Assembly (NCBI GenBank): GCA_945919795.1
Contig: CAMEJJ010000007.1
Location: 62,001-126,000, forward strand
Source of the DNA: an uncultured Lachnospiraceae bacterium
Lineage (GTDB): Bacteria; Bacillota; Clostridia; Lachnospirales; Lachnospiraceae
Direction of reading: 5' to 3'
DNA length: 64,000 bases
The notes beneath the pieces were generated by a model. It saw only the letters and a list, made by a program, of their open reading frames with translations. It was not told where the DNA came from and did not search any database. Position 1 is the first letter of the stretch. The number at the start of each line of letters is the position of its first letter. Positions 1 through 8,650 of the stretch are shown one piece after another. Position numbers and translations under genes: made by a program.

Positions 1-632
1 ATAACCGAAGACTTTCCGGCATTGGTATATCCCACCAGACTGACAAGAGGAATTGCATTTTTTTGTCTGGCTTTTCTCTGGGTGTTTCTGTCCTTTTCAA
101 CTTGGGCAAGTTCTCTTCTAAGCGTAGCCAGTCTTTGCTCGATATGCCGGCGGTCCAATTCCAATTTTTTCTCGCCGGCACCTTTATTACTCATCGCACC
201 GCTGGCACCGCCCTGCCTGCTTAGAGCATCATGCAGTCCAACCAGTCTCGGAAGGGCATATTGCAAAGCTGCCACATCAACCTGCAACTTTGCTTCTCTG
301 GTATGTGCTCTTTTTGAAAAAATTTCCAAAATCAAGGTTGTCCGATCCATAATCGGCATATGAAGTTTCTGCTGCAGATTTCTAAGCTGCATGGGAGAAA
401 GCGCATTATCGAAAATAATCAGATCCGCATCTGTTTCCTCTGCCAGCATTTGGAGCTGTTCCACTTTTCCGGTTCCAATATAAAATGCTTTGTTAACCGC
501 CTGGGCATGCTGTGTCAGCTCGCCGACAACTTCCAATTCGCAAGCTATTGCTAACTCTTCCAATTCTTCCATAGAATGTGCAAAATCCCGATGTGTTCCT
601 AAATCAAGACCTACTATAATTGCTTTTTCCAT
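1..632 (-). CDS. hflX: GTPase HflX, N-terminal part (gene runs off the window)
   Basis: About 210 N-terminal residues of HflX, a ribosome-associated GTPase that splits stalled or heat-damaged ribosomes. Visible are the HflX N-terminal nucleotide-binding-like domain (roughly residues 1-135), the glycine-rich linker (about 138-155, RQGGASGAMSNKGAG), the coiled-coil helix (about 157-192) and the start of the G domain with the G1 loop GYTNAGKSS at the window edge. The rest of the G domain lies outside the window. The ATG at 632 has only a weak ribosome site and lies 3 nt past the stop of the DUF3298 fragment at 636-755, which suggests that hflX was once translationally coupled to that gene. It is probably at the end of the thiN/acyltransferase run. 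Confidence 0.93.
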   Translation of the reverse strand, partial: MEKAIIVGLDLGTHRDFAHSMEELEELAIACELEVVGELTQHAQAVNKAFYIGTGKVEQLQMLAEETDADLIIFDNALSPMQLRNLQQKLHMPIMDRTTLILEIFSKRAHTREAKLQVDVAALQYALPRLVGLHDALSRQGGASGAMSNKGAGEKKLELDRRHIEQRLATLRRELAQVEKDRNTQRKARQKNAIPLVSLVGYTNAGKSSV

Positions 633-635
633 AAA

Positions 636-755
636 TTAATCCAAATCCATTTCCAAATCTTCGTATAGAACAGTAGCCTTAACAAATCCCATTCCATAGT
701 ATGATAACTCATAAGGTATAAAATGACATGTAATTCCATCCTTAGTCAGATAAAA
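636..755 (-). pseudogene. C-terminal fragment of a DUF3298/RsiV-like protein
   Basis: The 39 codons directly after the thiN stop, in the same frame, read FYLTKDGITCHFIPYELSYY and continue GMGFVKATVLYEDL before a TAA. This matches the typical end of DUF3298 domains (a 'FYLT.DGI...F.PYE...Y..G...V.I.Y..L' pattern known for RsiV/YdbK-type extracytoplasmic proteins). No start codon or ribosome site precedes it, and thiN itself looks complete up to its stop. I infer that a deletion removed the 5' part of a DUF3298 gene and left its tail fused behind thiN. Confidence 0.6.
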
Positions 756-1553
756 TTATGCTTTCTCATAAATCAATAAAAGAGCTCCGTCCTGCACTTC
801 AATCAATGCATCTTGTCCAATAAATGAATTGCTGATACCAAGAGCCACTTCTGATGTCAAACTTCCCTCATATTCATATTTTAATCCTTGAATCTTAACC
901 ATATCAGCCTTATCACTCAGACAGATGACAGATAAATCTCCCGTCATGGCCGCAGAAAAACGTTTACATCCGCGCCACAATATTTCCATGCGAATTCCAT
1001 CCCCCATCATGCGAATATTACATCCTTTTTTTGCATAGTGGTGCATGAGCTGAATATTGGCAAGTGTATGGGAAATACGGGCTCCTCCATAACCGCCATA
1101 CAGCATCATATCCGTATAGCCAAGTTCAAATGCTTTTGCAACGGCTAAAGCCATATCGGTATCATCCTTTTCTACCGGAACTTTTTCGTGTTCAATCCGA
1201 TTGATTTCATTCCAAAAATCCGTTGGTAATTCATCATCCCCTTCAGATAGTGAATCCAGATCACCAATCCAAAAATCCGGACGCATATGGTGGTCAAGCA
1301 AAAATTTCAAACCTCCGTCTGCAGCAATCACATAAACATCCTTTTTTAAACTATTTTCCTTGCAGGCTTTTGCACAGGCACTGCATTTATGATGACACTC
1401 TGATGTTTCTTTTGTCATTTCTGCCGTCTCTTCCAGCACTTCATTTTCATATCCGGCCCATTTTAAAAGGCTCAGTAGCTGGCAAACTTCCTTTCCCATA
1501 GGTGCAGCACCAATTAAAATAGCCTGTTTATATTCTGCGTCTGTTTTTTCCAT
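756..1553 (-). CDS. thiN: thiamine pyrophosphokinase with a Cys-rich insertion
   Basis: Cytosolic enzyme that transfers pyrophosphate from ATP to thiamine to give thiamine diphosphate. Family motifs are clear: ADGG, GDLDS and KDDTD (residues about 83-86, 102-106 and 134-138 counted from an upstream GTG at 1568), followed by GGYGGARISHT. The C-terminal beta domain is complete. At roughly 270 residues it is longer than the usual 210-220 because about 40 residues are inserted between the first strand (LIGAAP) and the ADGG loop. The insert holds C-H-H-x-C-x2-C-x3-C, a possible metal site. I prefer the ATG at 1553 because AAGG sits in front of it; the GTG at 1568 overlaps the stop of the upstream acyltransferase gene. 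Confidence 0.9.
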   Translation of the reverse strand: MEKTDAEYKQAILIGAAPMGKEVCQLLSLLKWAGYENEVLEETAEMTKETSECHHKCSACAKACKENSLKKDVYVIAADGGLKFLLDHHMRPDFWIGDLDSLSEGDDELPTDFWNEINRIEHEKVPVEKDDTDMALAVAKAFELGYTDMMLYGGYGGARISHTLANIQLMHHYAKKGCNIRMMGDGIRMEILWRGCKRFSAAMTGDLSVICLSDKADMVKIQGLKYEYEGSLTSEVALGISNSFIGQDALIEVQDGALLLIYEKA

Positions 1554-1560
1554 CCTTACC

Positions 1561-2724
1561 TTACTCACTTTTTCTCGGTTTACATAATTTTAGCATCTCA
1601 TTTTTCAAAACTGCCAGAGCTTTCCCTACCAAGACTGAAAATGCAATGGCAGCAACAACATACAAAGCTTTCATTTCCGGCAATCCTTTGGGCAGATATA
1701 AATACCAGATATCACCATAAAATGCCGTATAATCAAAATCAGCAAATATACCGAACAGCCGGTTCAAAAAAGCAAATATACATTTTAGTAATAATATACC
1801 CGTAAACTGGTGAAACATAATATCCCATGTATAATTTCCTAAAAGTGACAGCAGACGAATGGGACTGTCAAATTTTTCCAGTTGCCGTGAAACCGTTAGC
1901 CAGAATGTAATTCCGATGACTGCGCTTAAATAGGTTGCAAAAACACCAAACGGATAATCACAGGTAGATGGAATAGCATAGACAACTCGTCCAAAATATC
2001 CATTCAAAAGTAAAGCTATAACCAGACAAACAGCAAAAATTACAGTTGCCGGAATCCGGTTAGCATAGGCTTCAAAATATCTCCGATACCAGATTCCCAA
2101 AATATAGAATGGCATAAAATATGCAATCCGAATAAAAACCATCATGTTTTCGCCCAATACTCCCCGACAGGAAAGGAATACTCCCAAAATCCCTATTGCC
2201 AGAAAAAGAAGCTGCCATACGACATCCGTAACCTTTTCTTTTTTTAACAGATGAAGCAGACTTTCACCCATGATATACAAAATCTGTACCATAAAGAAGG
2301 GGAAAACAAACCACGCTCCCATATCCAGTACAAATAAGTTCTTACTGCTGATTGGATAGATAAAGAACGATTTTAATGTAACCGGTTCCCCAAATAAAAA
2401 ACCGCTTCTTTGAAGAACGAATAAAATCAGCCCATAGAACGCATTGATTATCCAAAGTGGAATAAGCAATTTGCATATCTTTTTGATTAAAAACAAAAAA
2501 GGATGCTTTGCGTCAACCGCTTTTCGAAAATAACCGGAACCAAATACAAAAACAGCCAGATGAAAAGCGCCAAAATGCATCCAGTTTGAAAGCATTTCAA
2601 ATCCACCGCCATCACAATGGCTTAGGACGACAAACAAAATCGCAAAACCATATAAATAGCGAAAGGTTCTGTTTTCTTCCTGCTTTTCCCGATTCAATTG
2701 TGTTAGTTCTTGTTTTATCTTCAT
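1561..2724 (-). CDS. acyltransferase family 3 membrane protein
   Basis: Integral membrane protein of about 387 residues with some ten hydrophobic segments, fitting acyltransferase family 3 (OafA/WecH-like), which moves acyl groups such as acetyl onto surface polysaccharides. The first segment has the pattern RYLYGFAILFVVLSHC, matching the family's R...I..V...H signature with the catalytic-type His. A second typical motif is the internal LLGNYTWDIMFHQF. Two in-frame ATGs lie at 2730 and 2724; the second has better spacing from AGG. It follows the AlgX-like gene by 47 nt and overlaps or abuts thiN, so it is probably the last surface gene of the O-acylation operon. Substrate unknown. Confidence 0.82.
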   Translation of the reverse strand: MKIKQELTQLNREKQEENRTFRYLYGFAILFVVLSHCDGGGFEMLSNWMHFGAFHLAVFVFGSGYFRKAVDAKHPFLFLIKKICKLLIPLWIINAFYGLILFVLQRSGFLFGEPVTLKSFFIYPISSKNLFVLDMGAWFVFPFFMVQILYIMGESLLHLLKKEKVTDVVWQLLFLAIGILGVFLSCRGVLGENMMVFIRIAYFMPFYILGIWYRRYFEAYANRIPATVIFAVCLVIALLLNGYFGRVVYAIPSTCDYPFGVFATYLSAVIGITFWLTVSRQLEKFDSPIRLLSLLGNYTWDIMFHQFTGILLLKCIFAFLNRLFGIFADFDYTAFYGDIWYLYLPKGLPEMKALYVVAAIAFSVLVGKALAVLKNEMLKLCKPRKSE

Positions 2725-2771
2725 ATTCATCCTATCAAATGTTTCTATGTTATATTATGATACCACAGTTC

Positions 2772-3899
2772 TCAGTGATATTCATACGTTCCCAGTTCGC
2801 TATATGCGTGCAAATCATCTGCAAACGATCGTTCCGCCAGTTCAAACACGATGACATCCGGTTTTATGACATCAATATACTCTTTCATAAATGTATAGTT
2901 TACGCGCGAGCAGGAATATACCTCCCGATATCTTCCGTAAAAATAGCACTCTTTGTTATCGAAAAAACTATCATGTAAAATCAGAATTGTTTTATTTGTA
3001 GACGCATTTTCATTGTAAAAATATGCCATATTATTTCCCGGCAAAACGGAAACATCTTTCCGATTTGCTCCATCCGATAAAGCAGGCGCTCCCTGATAAG
3101 TCAAAACCGGGATTGTTTCTTTTATCGGTAGCGAAGATAATTCCAGATTTTCTTCCCGGTAATCCAAAGAAAAACTCTCTCTTGAAATAAGCGGAATATC
3201 CGGATGAATTTCTGCGATTTTTTCATCAAGTAACGTCATTCCGTAAAAAGCACCGAGATCATTCCAATGCGCACTGTCATATTTGAAATTATAGATTTGT
3301 TCCTCTTTCGCTTTTTCCCTAAACTCAGCATCGGGAATTACATAGTTTACCCCTGTAGCATCCAATTTCCGTTTTAATGTGTCCAAAGCACTGTTTTTTG
3401 TCATATCCACATAAATATTATCCGGCATAAACTGCCCATATACGGATGACTTATTCGGACATACCATTGTGATAAAAGTAGTCCCGTTTTCTTTTGCATA
3501 GTCCGATGTGTTCGTCAGATACCGGGTAAGGTTGTCCAAAAGTTCCTCATCGATATTCAGTCTTTGATAATTCTGAATATAACCCTCATCTGCCGGAAAT
3601 ACGTATCCGTCTTTCCCTTTCATGTGTATCATTTCCGCAAATTCACCAAAGACATAATACGTCACATAGTTATTAAAAGAAATTGCCTGGTTACGAAAAC
3701 CAATCCGGTCTTCCGCATAATGTCCGTACCACTCATTATAGAGTGAAGAAAAATGCAGTCCCGGCCACTCTGTCATATTCCGGTTTTCCAATTCCGAAGT
3801 GATAGTCGGTGTAGTATCTAACAGGAAGAACGGTATCGCAATCATGAGAAAGAAAGCCAGAGAAAATATGAAATTACAGATCTTTTTTTTCTGTTCCAT
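2772..3899 (-). CDS. AlgX/AlgJ-like SGNH-type O-acetylation protein
   Basis: 375 residues with one N-terminal membrane anchor (about residues 8-27) and an extracytoplasmic domain of the AlgX/AlgJ (ALGX/DHHW) type. The YDSAHWND motif (about 207-214) matches the family's D-x-H-W catalytic signature, and ILHDSFF (about 307-313) carries the likely nucleophilic serine. Such proteins accept acetyl groups exported by a partner MBOAT and place them on a polysaccharide. The start has AGGAGG four bases upstream, overlapping the region just before the next gene's start. It lies 8 nt downstream of the MBOAT gene at 3908-5323, so the two very likely work as a pair. The glycan acceptor cannot be told from sequence. 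Confidence 0.82.
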   Translation of the reverse strand: MEQKKKICNFIFSLAFFLMIAIPFFLLDTTPTITSELENRNMTEWPGLHFSSLYNEWYGHYAEDRIGFRNQAISFNNYVTYYVFGEFAEMIHMKGKDGYVFPADEGYIQNYQRLNIDEELLDNLTRYLTNTSDYAKENGTTFITMVCPNKSSVYGQFMPDNIYVDMTKNSALDTLKRKLDATGVNYVIPDAEFREKAKEEQIYNFKYDSAHWNDLGAFYGMTLLDEKIAEIHPDIPLISRESFSLDYREENLELSSLPIKETIPVLTYQGAPALSDGANRKDVSVLPGNNMAYFYNENASTNKTILILHDSFFDNKECYFYGRYREVYSCSRVNYTFMKEYIDVIKPDVIVFELAERSFADDLHAYSELGTYEYH

Positions 3900-3907
3900 A
3901 CAGCCTC

Positions 3908-5323
3908 CTAAAAACGGAAATAGATAAAAGGATTATAGCTTCCCGTGATGATAAAAACAAAACAAAGAGCCAGTAAGACAAGCAGAACCAGACGTTTTAT
4001 AACCATGAACATAAACGTATGATCCGCTCCTGTCTTTTTCAAAATATTTTTCCATGGAATGCATGCAAATAATGCAATCACAAAAATCAAAAGCGTTTTT
4101 TTATCAAAATAATAAGAAACATCATATGCAATAAAAGCATTTCGTTTTATGCCCAGCATAACCATCAGATATTTTGCTGTTTTTTTCACATCGACAAGTG
4201 CAAATAATACCCAACCGACTAAAACAACAAAAAGCGTATAAACTCTTCCAAACGTTTGAGAAATAATCCTGCCCGTTTTGGATAACGCAACATCCTTTTG
4301 TTTCTGTTTTGTTATCACTCTTTCCACAACAAGAAACAGACCATGCCATAGGCCCCACAATAAAAAGCCCCATGCCGCACCGTGCCAGATTCCGGTTGCC
4401 ACAAATACAATCAACAGATTGAGATATACATTGCCGCTTCTGCTGCCTCCAAGAGGGATATACAGATAATCCCGAAACCAACTTGACAGGGAAATATGCC
4501 ATCTGCGCCAGAACTCCCGTATCGATTTTGAAATATAGGGATAATCAAAGTTTTCGGCAAAATGGAAACCGAAAATTTTTCCAAGTCCGATTGCCATATC
4601 CGAATAGCCGGAAAAATCAAAATAAATCTGTAGCGCATAAGCGATTGCACCAACCCAGGCAACCGGCATACTCATATACTGCATATCGTTATTCATGATA
4701 TTGGTTGCCAGTGCACCGACTGTATTGGCAAGGATTGCTTTTTTGGAAAGACCGATAATAAACCGTTCAGCCCCCATCGCAAAGAATTCACTCGTATGTT
4801 TTCTTTCGGATAATTCTTTTCTGATATCCGAATAACGGACAATCGGTCCTGCAATCAACTGCGGAAACATCGCAATGTACAATGCCAGATTAATCGGATT
4901 TTTCTGTACCAGTTTTTTATCCCGATACACATCAATACAATAAGACAACCCCTGAAAGGTATAAAACGAAATACCAATGGGAAGTGCAATATCCGGAACC
5001 TTTAATAAATTTGGGATAATCCGGTCAATATTTTCAACAAGAAAACCGCTATATTTAAATACACACAAAACACCCAGATTAACCAATACAGCCAGAACCA
5101 GATACGGCTTTGCCTTTTTATGGTTAGCAATAGCTAATCCAAATAGATAGTTATATATGATGGATGCAAGCATAATCAGTACATAAACCGGCTCTCCCCA
5201 TGCATAAAAAAACAGACTGCAAATAAGCAGGAAAAGATTTTTTCCCTGCTTCGGTACCAGGTAATAACCCAGAATTACAACCGGTAGAAATATACATAGA
5301 AAAATGATTGTTGAAAAAACCAT
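3908..5323 (-). CDS. MBOAT family O-acyltransferase (AlgI/DltB-like)
   Basis: 471-residue polytopic membrane enzyme of the MBOAT family, AlgI branch. It passes acyl groups across the membrane to an extracytoplasmic partner. Signatures: ALPIGISFYTFQ (about 113-124), the QIYFDFSGYSDMAIG block (about 232-246), RRWHISLSSWFRDYLYIPLG with His at about 276, and TGIWHGAAW with the second invariant His at about 314. The C-terminal end PFIYFRF is typical of the family. It sits between an SGNH-like gene upstream and the AlgX-like gene downstream. The start has GGAG upstream. The 150 nt before it (5324-5475) contain no gene that I can see. Confidence 0.92.
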   Translation of the reverse strand: MVFSTIIFLCIFLPVVILGYYLVPKQGKNLFLLICSLFFYAWGEPVYVLIMLASIIYNYLFGLAIANHKKAKPYLVLAVLVNLGVLCVFKYSGFLVENIDRIIPNLLKVPDIALPIGISFYTFQGLSYCIDVYRDKKLVQKNPINLALYIAMFPQLIAGPIVRYSDIRKELSERKHTSEFFAMGAERFIIGLSKKAILANTVGALATNIMNNDMQYMSMPVAWVGAIAYALQIYFDFSGYSDMAIGLGKIFGFHFAENFDYPYISKSIREFWRRWHISLSSWFRDYLYIPLGGSRSGNVYLNLLIVFVATGIWHGAAWGFLLWGLWHGLFLVVERVITKQKQKDVALSKTGRIISQTFGRVYTLFVVLVGWVLFALVDVKKTAKYLMVMLGIKRNAFIAYDVSYYFDKKTLLIFVIALFACIPWKNILKKTGADHTFMFMVIKRLVLLVLLALCFVFIITGSYNPFIYFRF

Positions 5324-5475
5324 ATGTTGCTCCGTTTATATATGAAGTTTATACATGAAATCTATCTTAAAATCAAATCATGAGGATACAAGTGCAATAG
5401 TAAATTTTCCACTCATTGATGTATATGGATTGCTACATTACTACGCAATTCTGGCAATCTACGGTGTCTGGCATG

Positions 5476-6480
5476 TCAATGAGCAAAAATCTGTGGATAC
5501 CGCTCTTTTATCACATTGGAAAACATGGTAGCACCTTCTGTATTGAGATGATCGGCATCCCCGAATAAAGTGTTACTGTACATCTCTAAATACGGATTAA
5601 TCAAAACGTCCGGATTTTTTTGTGCAAGACTGTATAAATAATCGCTATAATGCTGATAAAATTCATCTTTAATAATAATATAGGAGGTCTCTGTCATAGG
5701 GAGTTGCTCCATGATAACCTGAATCTGATGTTCTCTGCATAGTTCAAAAATCTGATTGAGATAATAATCAATCATATCCGAATACACAAAATCATCCAGT
5801 TTGGCCTCTCCGTTAATACCACCGTTTTCACCATCTACACCGAATAAGCTGTAACCTCGCTGGGCCACCATCTGATCGTATTTTTCACAATTTGCCTGAT
5901 ATCGATTGGTAAAAACCGCTTTTTTTAATGCAGCACCATATTTATTAGGAAAATATAGTTTATACATGGCATATTCCAGATAAATATTATCCCGATCCAC
6001 AATCACATTATTCTCAAACATATTTCTGTTTTTTGCAAGTTCAAAAAAGTCACTCTGGTTAAAGGTATGAAAATAAATACAGCGTTTCCAGAATATGAAA
6101 TTATCGTTGTTTTCATCCGCATAGCATAAATGCATGGGTGCATAAGCCAATATCAGATAATCCGGTGCATCGTGATTTTCCAGATATTCTTTCAGCATAT
6201 AATAGCTTTCAACCGGTGATATTCCACCTAAAGATATATTATAAACATCTTCACCAAGTACATCCGGCATAAAGCTGGCCTTTGCCCGCGAATCACCTAA
6301 AATCAGTACACGGTTGGTATCATGATTTTTTGAAATATAATCTTTTTGCTGCTTGTACATTGCATATTCCACGTCCATATAAGCCATCGGAAATGCTGCG
6401 CAGAAAATCTGCATCACAAGAACAACCGGCAAAATAATCGCCAATATTTTCGATATCAGTTTGCCAATCTGACGCCACAT
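5476..6480 (-). CDS. membrane-anchored SGNH-hydrolase-like protein (DltD-like role)
   Basis: 334 residues, one N-terminal membrane segment (about 9-30) followed by an SGNH/GDSL-type domain. Block I is LILGDSRAK (about 59-67, Ser likely nucleophile), block II is NISLGG (about 81-86), and the C-terminal block V is GDADHLN with Asp and His about 308-311, so the catalytic triad is present. By position between two MBOAT genes I infer a role in surface O-acylation similar to DltD or AlgX partners. A perfect AGGAGG lies before the ATG. Upstream of it lies the repeat element 6506-6750, which may separate it from the first MBOAT gene. Confidence 0.78.
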   Translation of the reverse strand: MWRQIGKLISKILAIILPVVLVMQIFCAAFPMAYMDVEYAMYKQQKDYISKNHDTNRVLILGDSRAKASFMPDVLGEDVYNISLGGISPVESYYMLKEYLENHDAPDYLILAYAPMHLCYADENNDNFIFWKRCIYFHTFNQSDFFELAKNRNMFENNVIVDRDNIYLEYAMYKLYFPNKYGAALKKAVFTNRYQANCEKYDQMVAQRGYSLFGVDGENGGINGEAKLDDFVYSDMIDYYLNQIFELCREHQIQVIMEQLPMTETSYIIIKDEFYQHYSDYLYSLAQKNPDVLINPYLEMYSNTLFGDADHLNTEGATMFSNVIKERYPQIFAH

Positions 6481-6505
6481 TTAGTTTCCTCCTTTCCTAC
6501 TTTTT

Positions 6506-6750
6506 TTCATTCGCAAAATCGTTGCTTCGCAACTTTCCTTTTGCTCATTTATGGCTTTTCGACTCGCCCGCCGTCAATTTTAGTGTCAATTAAGAGCCAT
6601 TCATTCGCAAAACCGTTGCTTCGCAACTTTCCTTTTGCTCATTTATGGCTTTTCGCCAAATGCAAGAATCAAATTTTGTGTGATTGCAAGCAAGCTTGCT
6701 CACACAAAAGTTTGATTCTTGCGCTTGGCTCTTAATTGACACTAAAATTG
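6506..6750. repeat. composite direct and inverted repeat element
   Basis: A 56-bp direct repeat (6506-6561 and 6600-6655, one mismatch) is interleaved with a perfect 25-bp inverted repeat (6575-6599 with 6726-6750). Nested inside is another imperfect inverted repeat (6662-6683 with 6700-6722), with the palindrome GCAAGCTTGC in its loop. The right 25-bp arm covers the last three codons of the MBOAT gene that ends at 6742, so that gene end is mirrored at 6575. The element could act as a strong hairpin between the two operon parts, or be a copy of a genome-wide intergenic repeat; I cannot tell which. Confidence 0.75.
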
Positions 6751-8202
6751 AAAATACACAAATTCCTGGGAGTTGAAGCTGGCCAGGAGTAAGAGTGCAA
6801 ATACAAAGGTATAGTAAATTGCATAGCGGATGGGTTTCTTCATTCTGCCGATTGTTGTAATCGGGTCAGATGATAATGCCACATAATCATAACAGCCAAG
6901 TAATGCGACAGGTAAAAGCAACTGCATAAGCATGGACTTATCAAAAGCTGCCAATCCGGTTTTGATATAAGCAAAGGGGTGGGTTATTCCCTGTAAGGAA
7001 TGAGCTAAAATCCAAACTGCCTGTGTCACAGATCCGGCTCTGAAAAAGCACCATGCCATTGAAACAAGACAGAATACAATAAAAACTCTGATCCACCAGA
7101 CTGCAGTCCCCTGCTTTCTTTCAGGCGTCTGTTTTCTATCTGTTTCCTTCTTCTTTTTTCCAAAAAACAAATTCTCCACACACTGCATCATACCATGTAA
7201 TCCACCCCAGACTACATAAGTAAATGCTGCTCCGTGCCATAAACCACTTAAAAGAAAGGTTATACATAAGTTTACATAATGTCTTATTTTTGAAACCCGG
7301 CTCCCTCCGAGCGGAATATAAACATAATCCCGGAACCAGCTGGAGAGCGAAATATGCCATCTTCGCCAGAATTCCTGAATAGAGCTTGAAAAATAAGGGC
7401 TCTTAAAGTTTGTCATCAGATCAATATCAAACAGCTTGGCCGTTCCGATTGCAATATCCGAATAGCCGGAAAAATCACAATAAATCTGAATGGTAAAAAA
7501 CAGGATTGCCAAAACAAAGGAAAATCCCTGATACTCATCGGGATGTTCAAAAACGGCGTCTACCATCACGGCAAGGTTGTCCGCAATCACCAGCTTTTTA
7601 AAAAATCCCCATGCCATGAGTTTTATCCCATAAGCTGCTTTTTCATATGAAAAAACATGCTCGGAGTCAATCTGCGGCAACAAATTTTTCGTTCTTTCAA
7701 TCGGACCCGCAACCAACTGCGGAAAAAAAGAGATAAACGCCGCATAGCGGAAGAAATTCTTTTCCGGCTCCACCTCTCCCTTATAGACATCTATCACATA
7801 ACTCAAAGTCTGGAACGTATAAAATGAAATACCAACCGGAAGCAGTAATTTCAAAGTAAGCGGATGTAACTCAATAGCAAAGCTCTGCAAAACCCGAATC
7901 AAAGTATTTTGAGCAAAATCAAAATATTTAAAAAAGAATAACACCAAAAGACTTGCTGCAATGGCAAGCCACATAATCGTCAGTTTCGTAGATTTTTTTG
8001 AAAATTTGGGTAATAAAAGAGCACTGCAATATGAAACGGCTGTTGTAAACAAAATCAAAACAACATATTTCACATTCCAACTCATATAGAAATAGTAACT
8101 GGATAATAACAGAATAATCCAGCGATATTTCTGTGGAACCGCCCAGTAGAGCAAAAAAACAATGGGCAGAAATATCGCAAATGCCAATGAATTGAATAAC
8201 AT
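6742..8202 (-). CDS. MBOAT family O-acyltransferase (second copy)
   Basis: About 486 residues, polytopic MBOAT enzyme, same branch as the one at 3908-5323 but clearly diverged. Conserved parts are LPVGISFYTFQTLSYVIDVY, FFPQLVAGPIER, QIYCDFSGYSDIAIG, RRWHISLSSWFRDYVYIPLG (catalytic-type His about 283) and SGLWHGAAF (His about 323), ending in EFVYFQF. The ATG at 8202 is preferred over a GTG four codons upstream because GAGG lies 6 nt ahead of the ATG. It is the first protein gene after rnpB, whose RNA ends only 18 nt upstream. Its partner is probably the SGNH-like protein at 5476-6480. Confidence 0.92.
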   Translation of the reverse strand: MLFNSLAFAIFLPIVFLLYWAVPQKYRWIILLLSSYYFYMSWNVKYVVLILFTTAVSYCSALLLPKFSKKSTKLTIMWLAIAASLLVLFFFKYFDFAQNTLIRVLQSFAIELHPLTLKLLLPVGISFYTFQTLSYVIDVYKGEVEPEKNFFRYAAFISFFPQLVAGPIERTKNLLPQIDSEHVFSYEKAAYGIKLMAWGFFKKLVIADNLAVMVDAVFEHPDEYQGFSFVLAILFFTIQIYCDFSGYSDIAIGTAKLFDIDLMTNFKSPYFSSSIQEFWRRWHISLSSWFRDYVYIPLGGSRVSKIRHYVNLCITFLLSGLWHGAAFTYVVWGGLHGMMQCVENLFFGKKKKETDRKQTPERKQGTAVWWIRVFIVFCLVSMAWCFFRAGSVTQAVWILAHSLQGITHPFAYIKTGLAAFDKSMLMQLLLPVALLGCYDYVALSSDPITTIGRMKKPIRYAIYYTFVFALLLLASFNSQEFVYFQF

Positions 8203-8220
8203 AGTTTTCCTCACAAATAA

Positions 8221-8571
8221 AGTGAGCGAAACGATAAGCCGGGTTATGTCGTTGGATGATCATCTATCTAGAACTGCTGTTACCAACAGTTTCAAGCGAC
8301 CCACCTGAAAGCACAGCGGGCAACTGTATTGCTTTCTTTTTGGTCTTGCTTCGGATGGGGTTTACATGTGCCCTCTATGTTACCATAGAGGCGGTAGTCT
8401 CTTACACTGCCTTTCCACCCTTACCATATCTGCATATGGCGGTATATCTCTGTTGCACTGGCCTTGGAGTCACCTCCACCGGACGTTATCCGGCATCCTG
8501 CCCTGTGAAGCCCGGACTTTCCTCACCCATTCCCTTTCGTCTGAATGGCCGCGATCATCTGTTTCACTCAC
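8221..8571 (-). ncRNA. rnpB: RNase P RNA (class A)
   Basis: The catalytic RNA of RNase P, which removes 5' leaders from tRNA precursors. On the minus strand the P4-forming element GAGGAAAGTCCGGGCT lies about 40 nt from the 5' end and is followed by TCACAGGGCAGG, as in all bacterial RNase P RNAs. The 3' part has GACATAACCCGGCTTATCG, which carries the tRNA-CCA-binding GGT-type loop region and the P4 partner. The ends GTGAGTGAAAC (5') and GTTTCGCTCACTT (3') pair to close helix P1. Ends are set from this pairing, with a few nt uncertainty. I see no clear terminator before the MBOAT gene, so read-through is possible. Confidence 0.95.
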
Positions 8572-8650
8572 ATATATTCATTTTAATACCAAGATAAAAA
8601 ATTATACTTATCGCATAACCATCCGCTGGTATCCTGGTTTCATATCATTT

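Noticed and set aside
2508..2978. 156-codon plus-strand open frame
   Set aside because: Spans the ends of two convincing minus-strand genes; no ribosome site or known domain.
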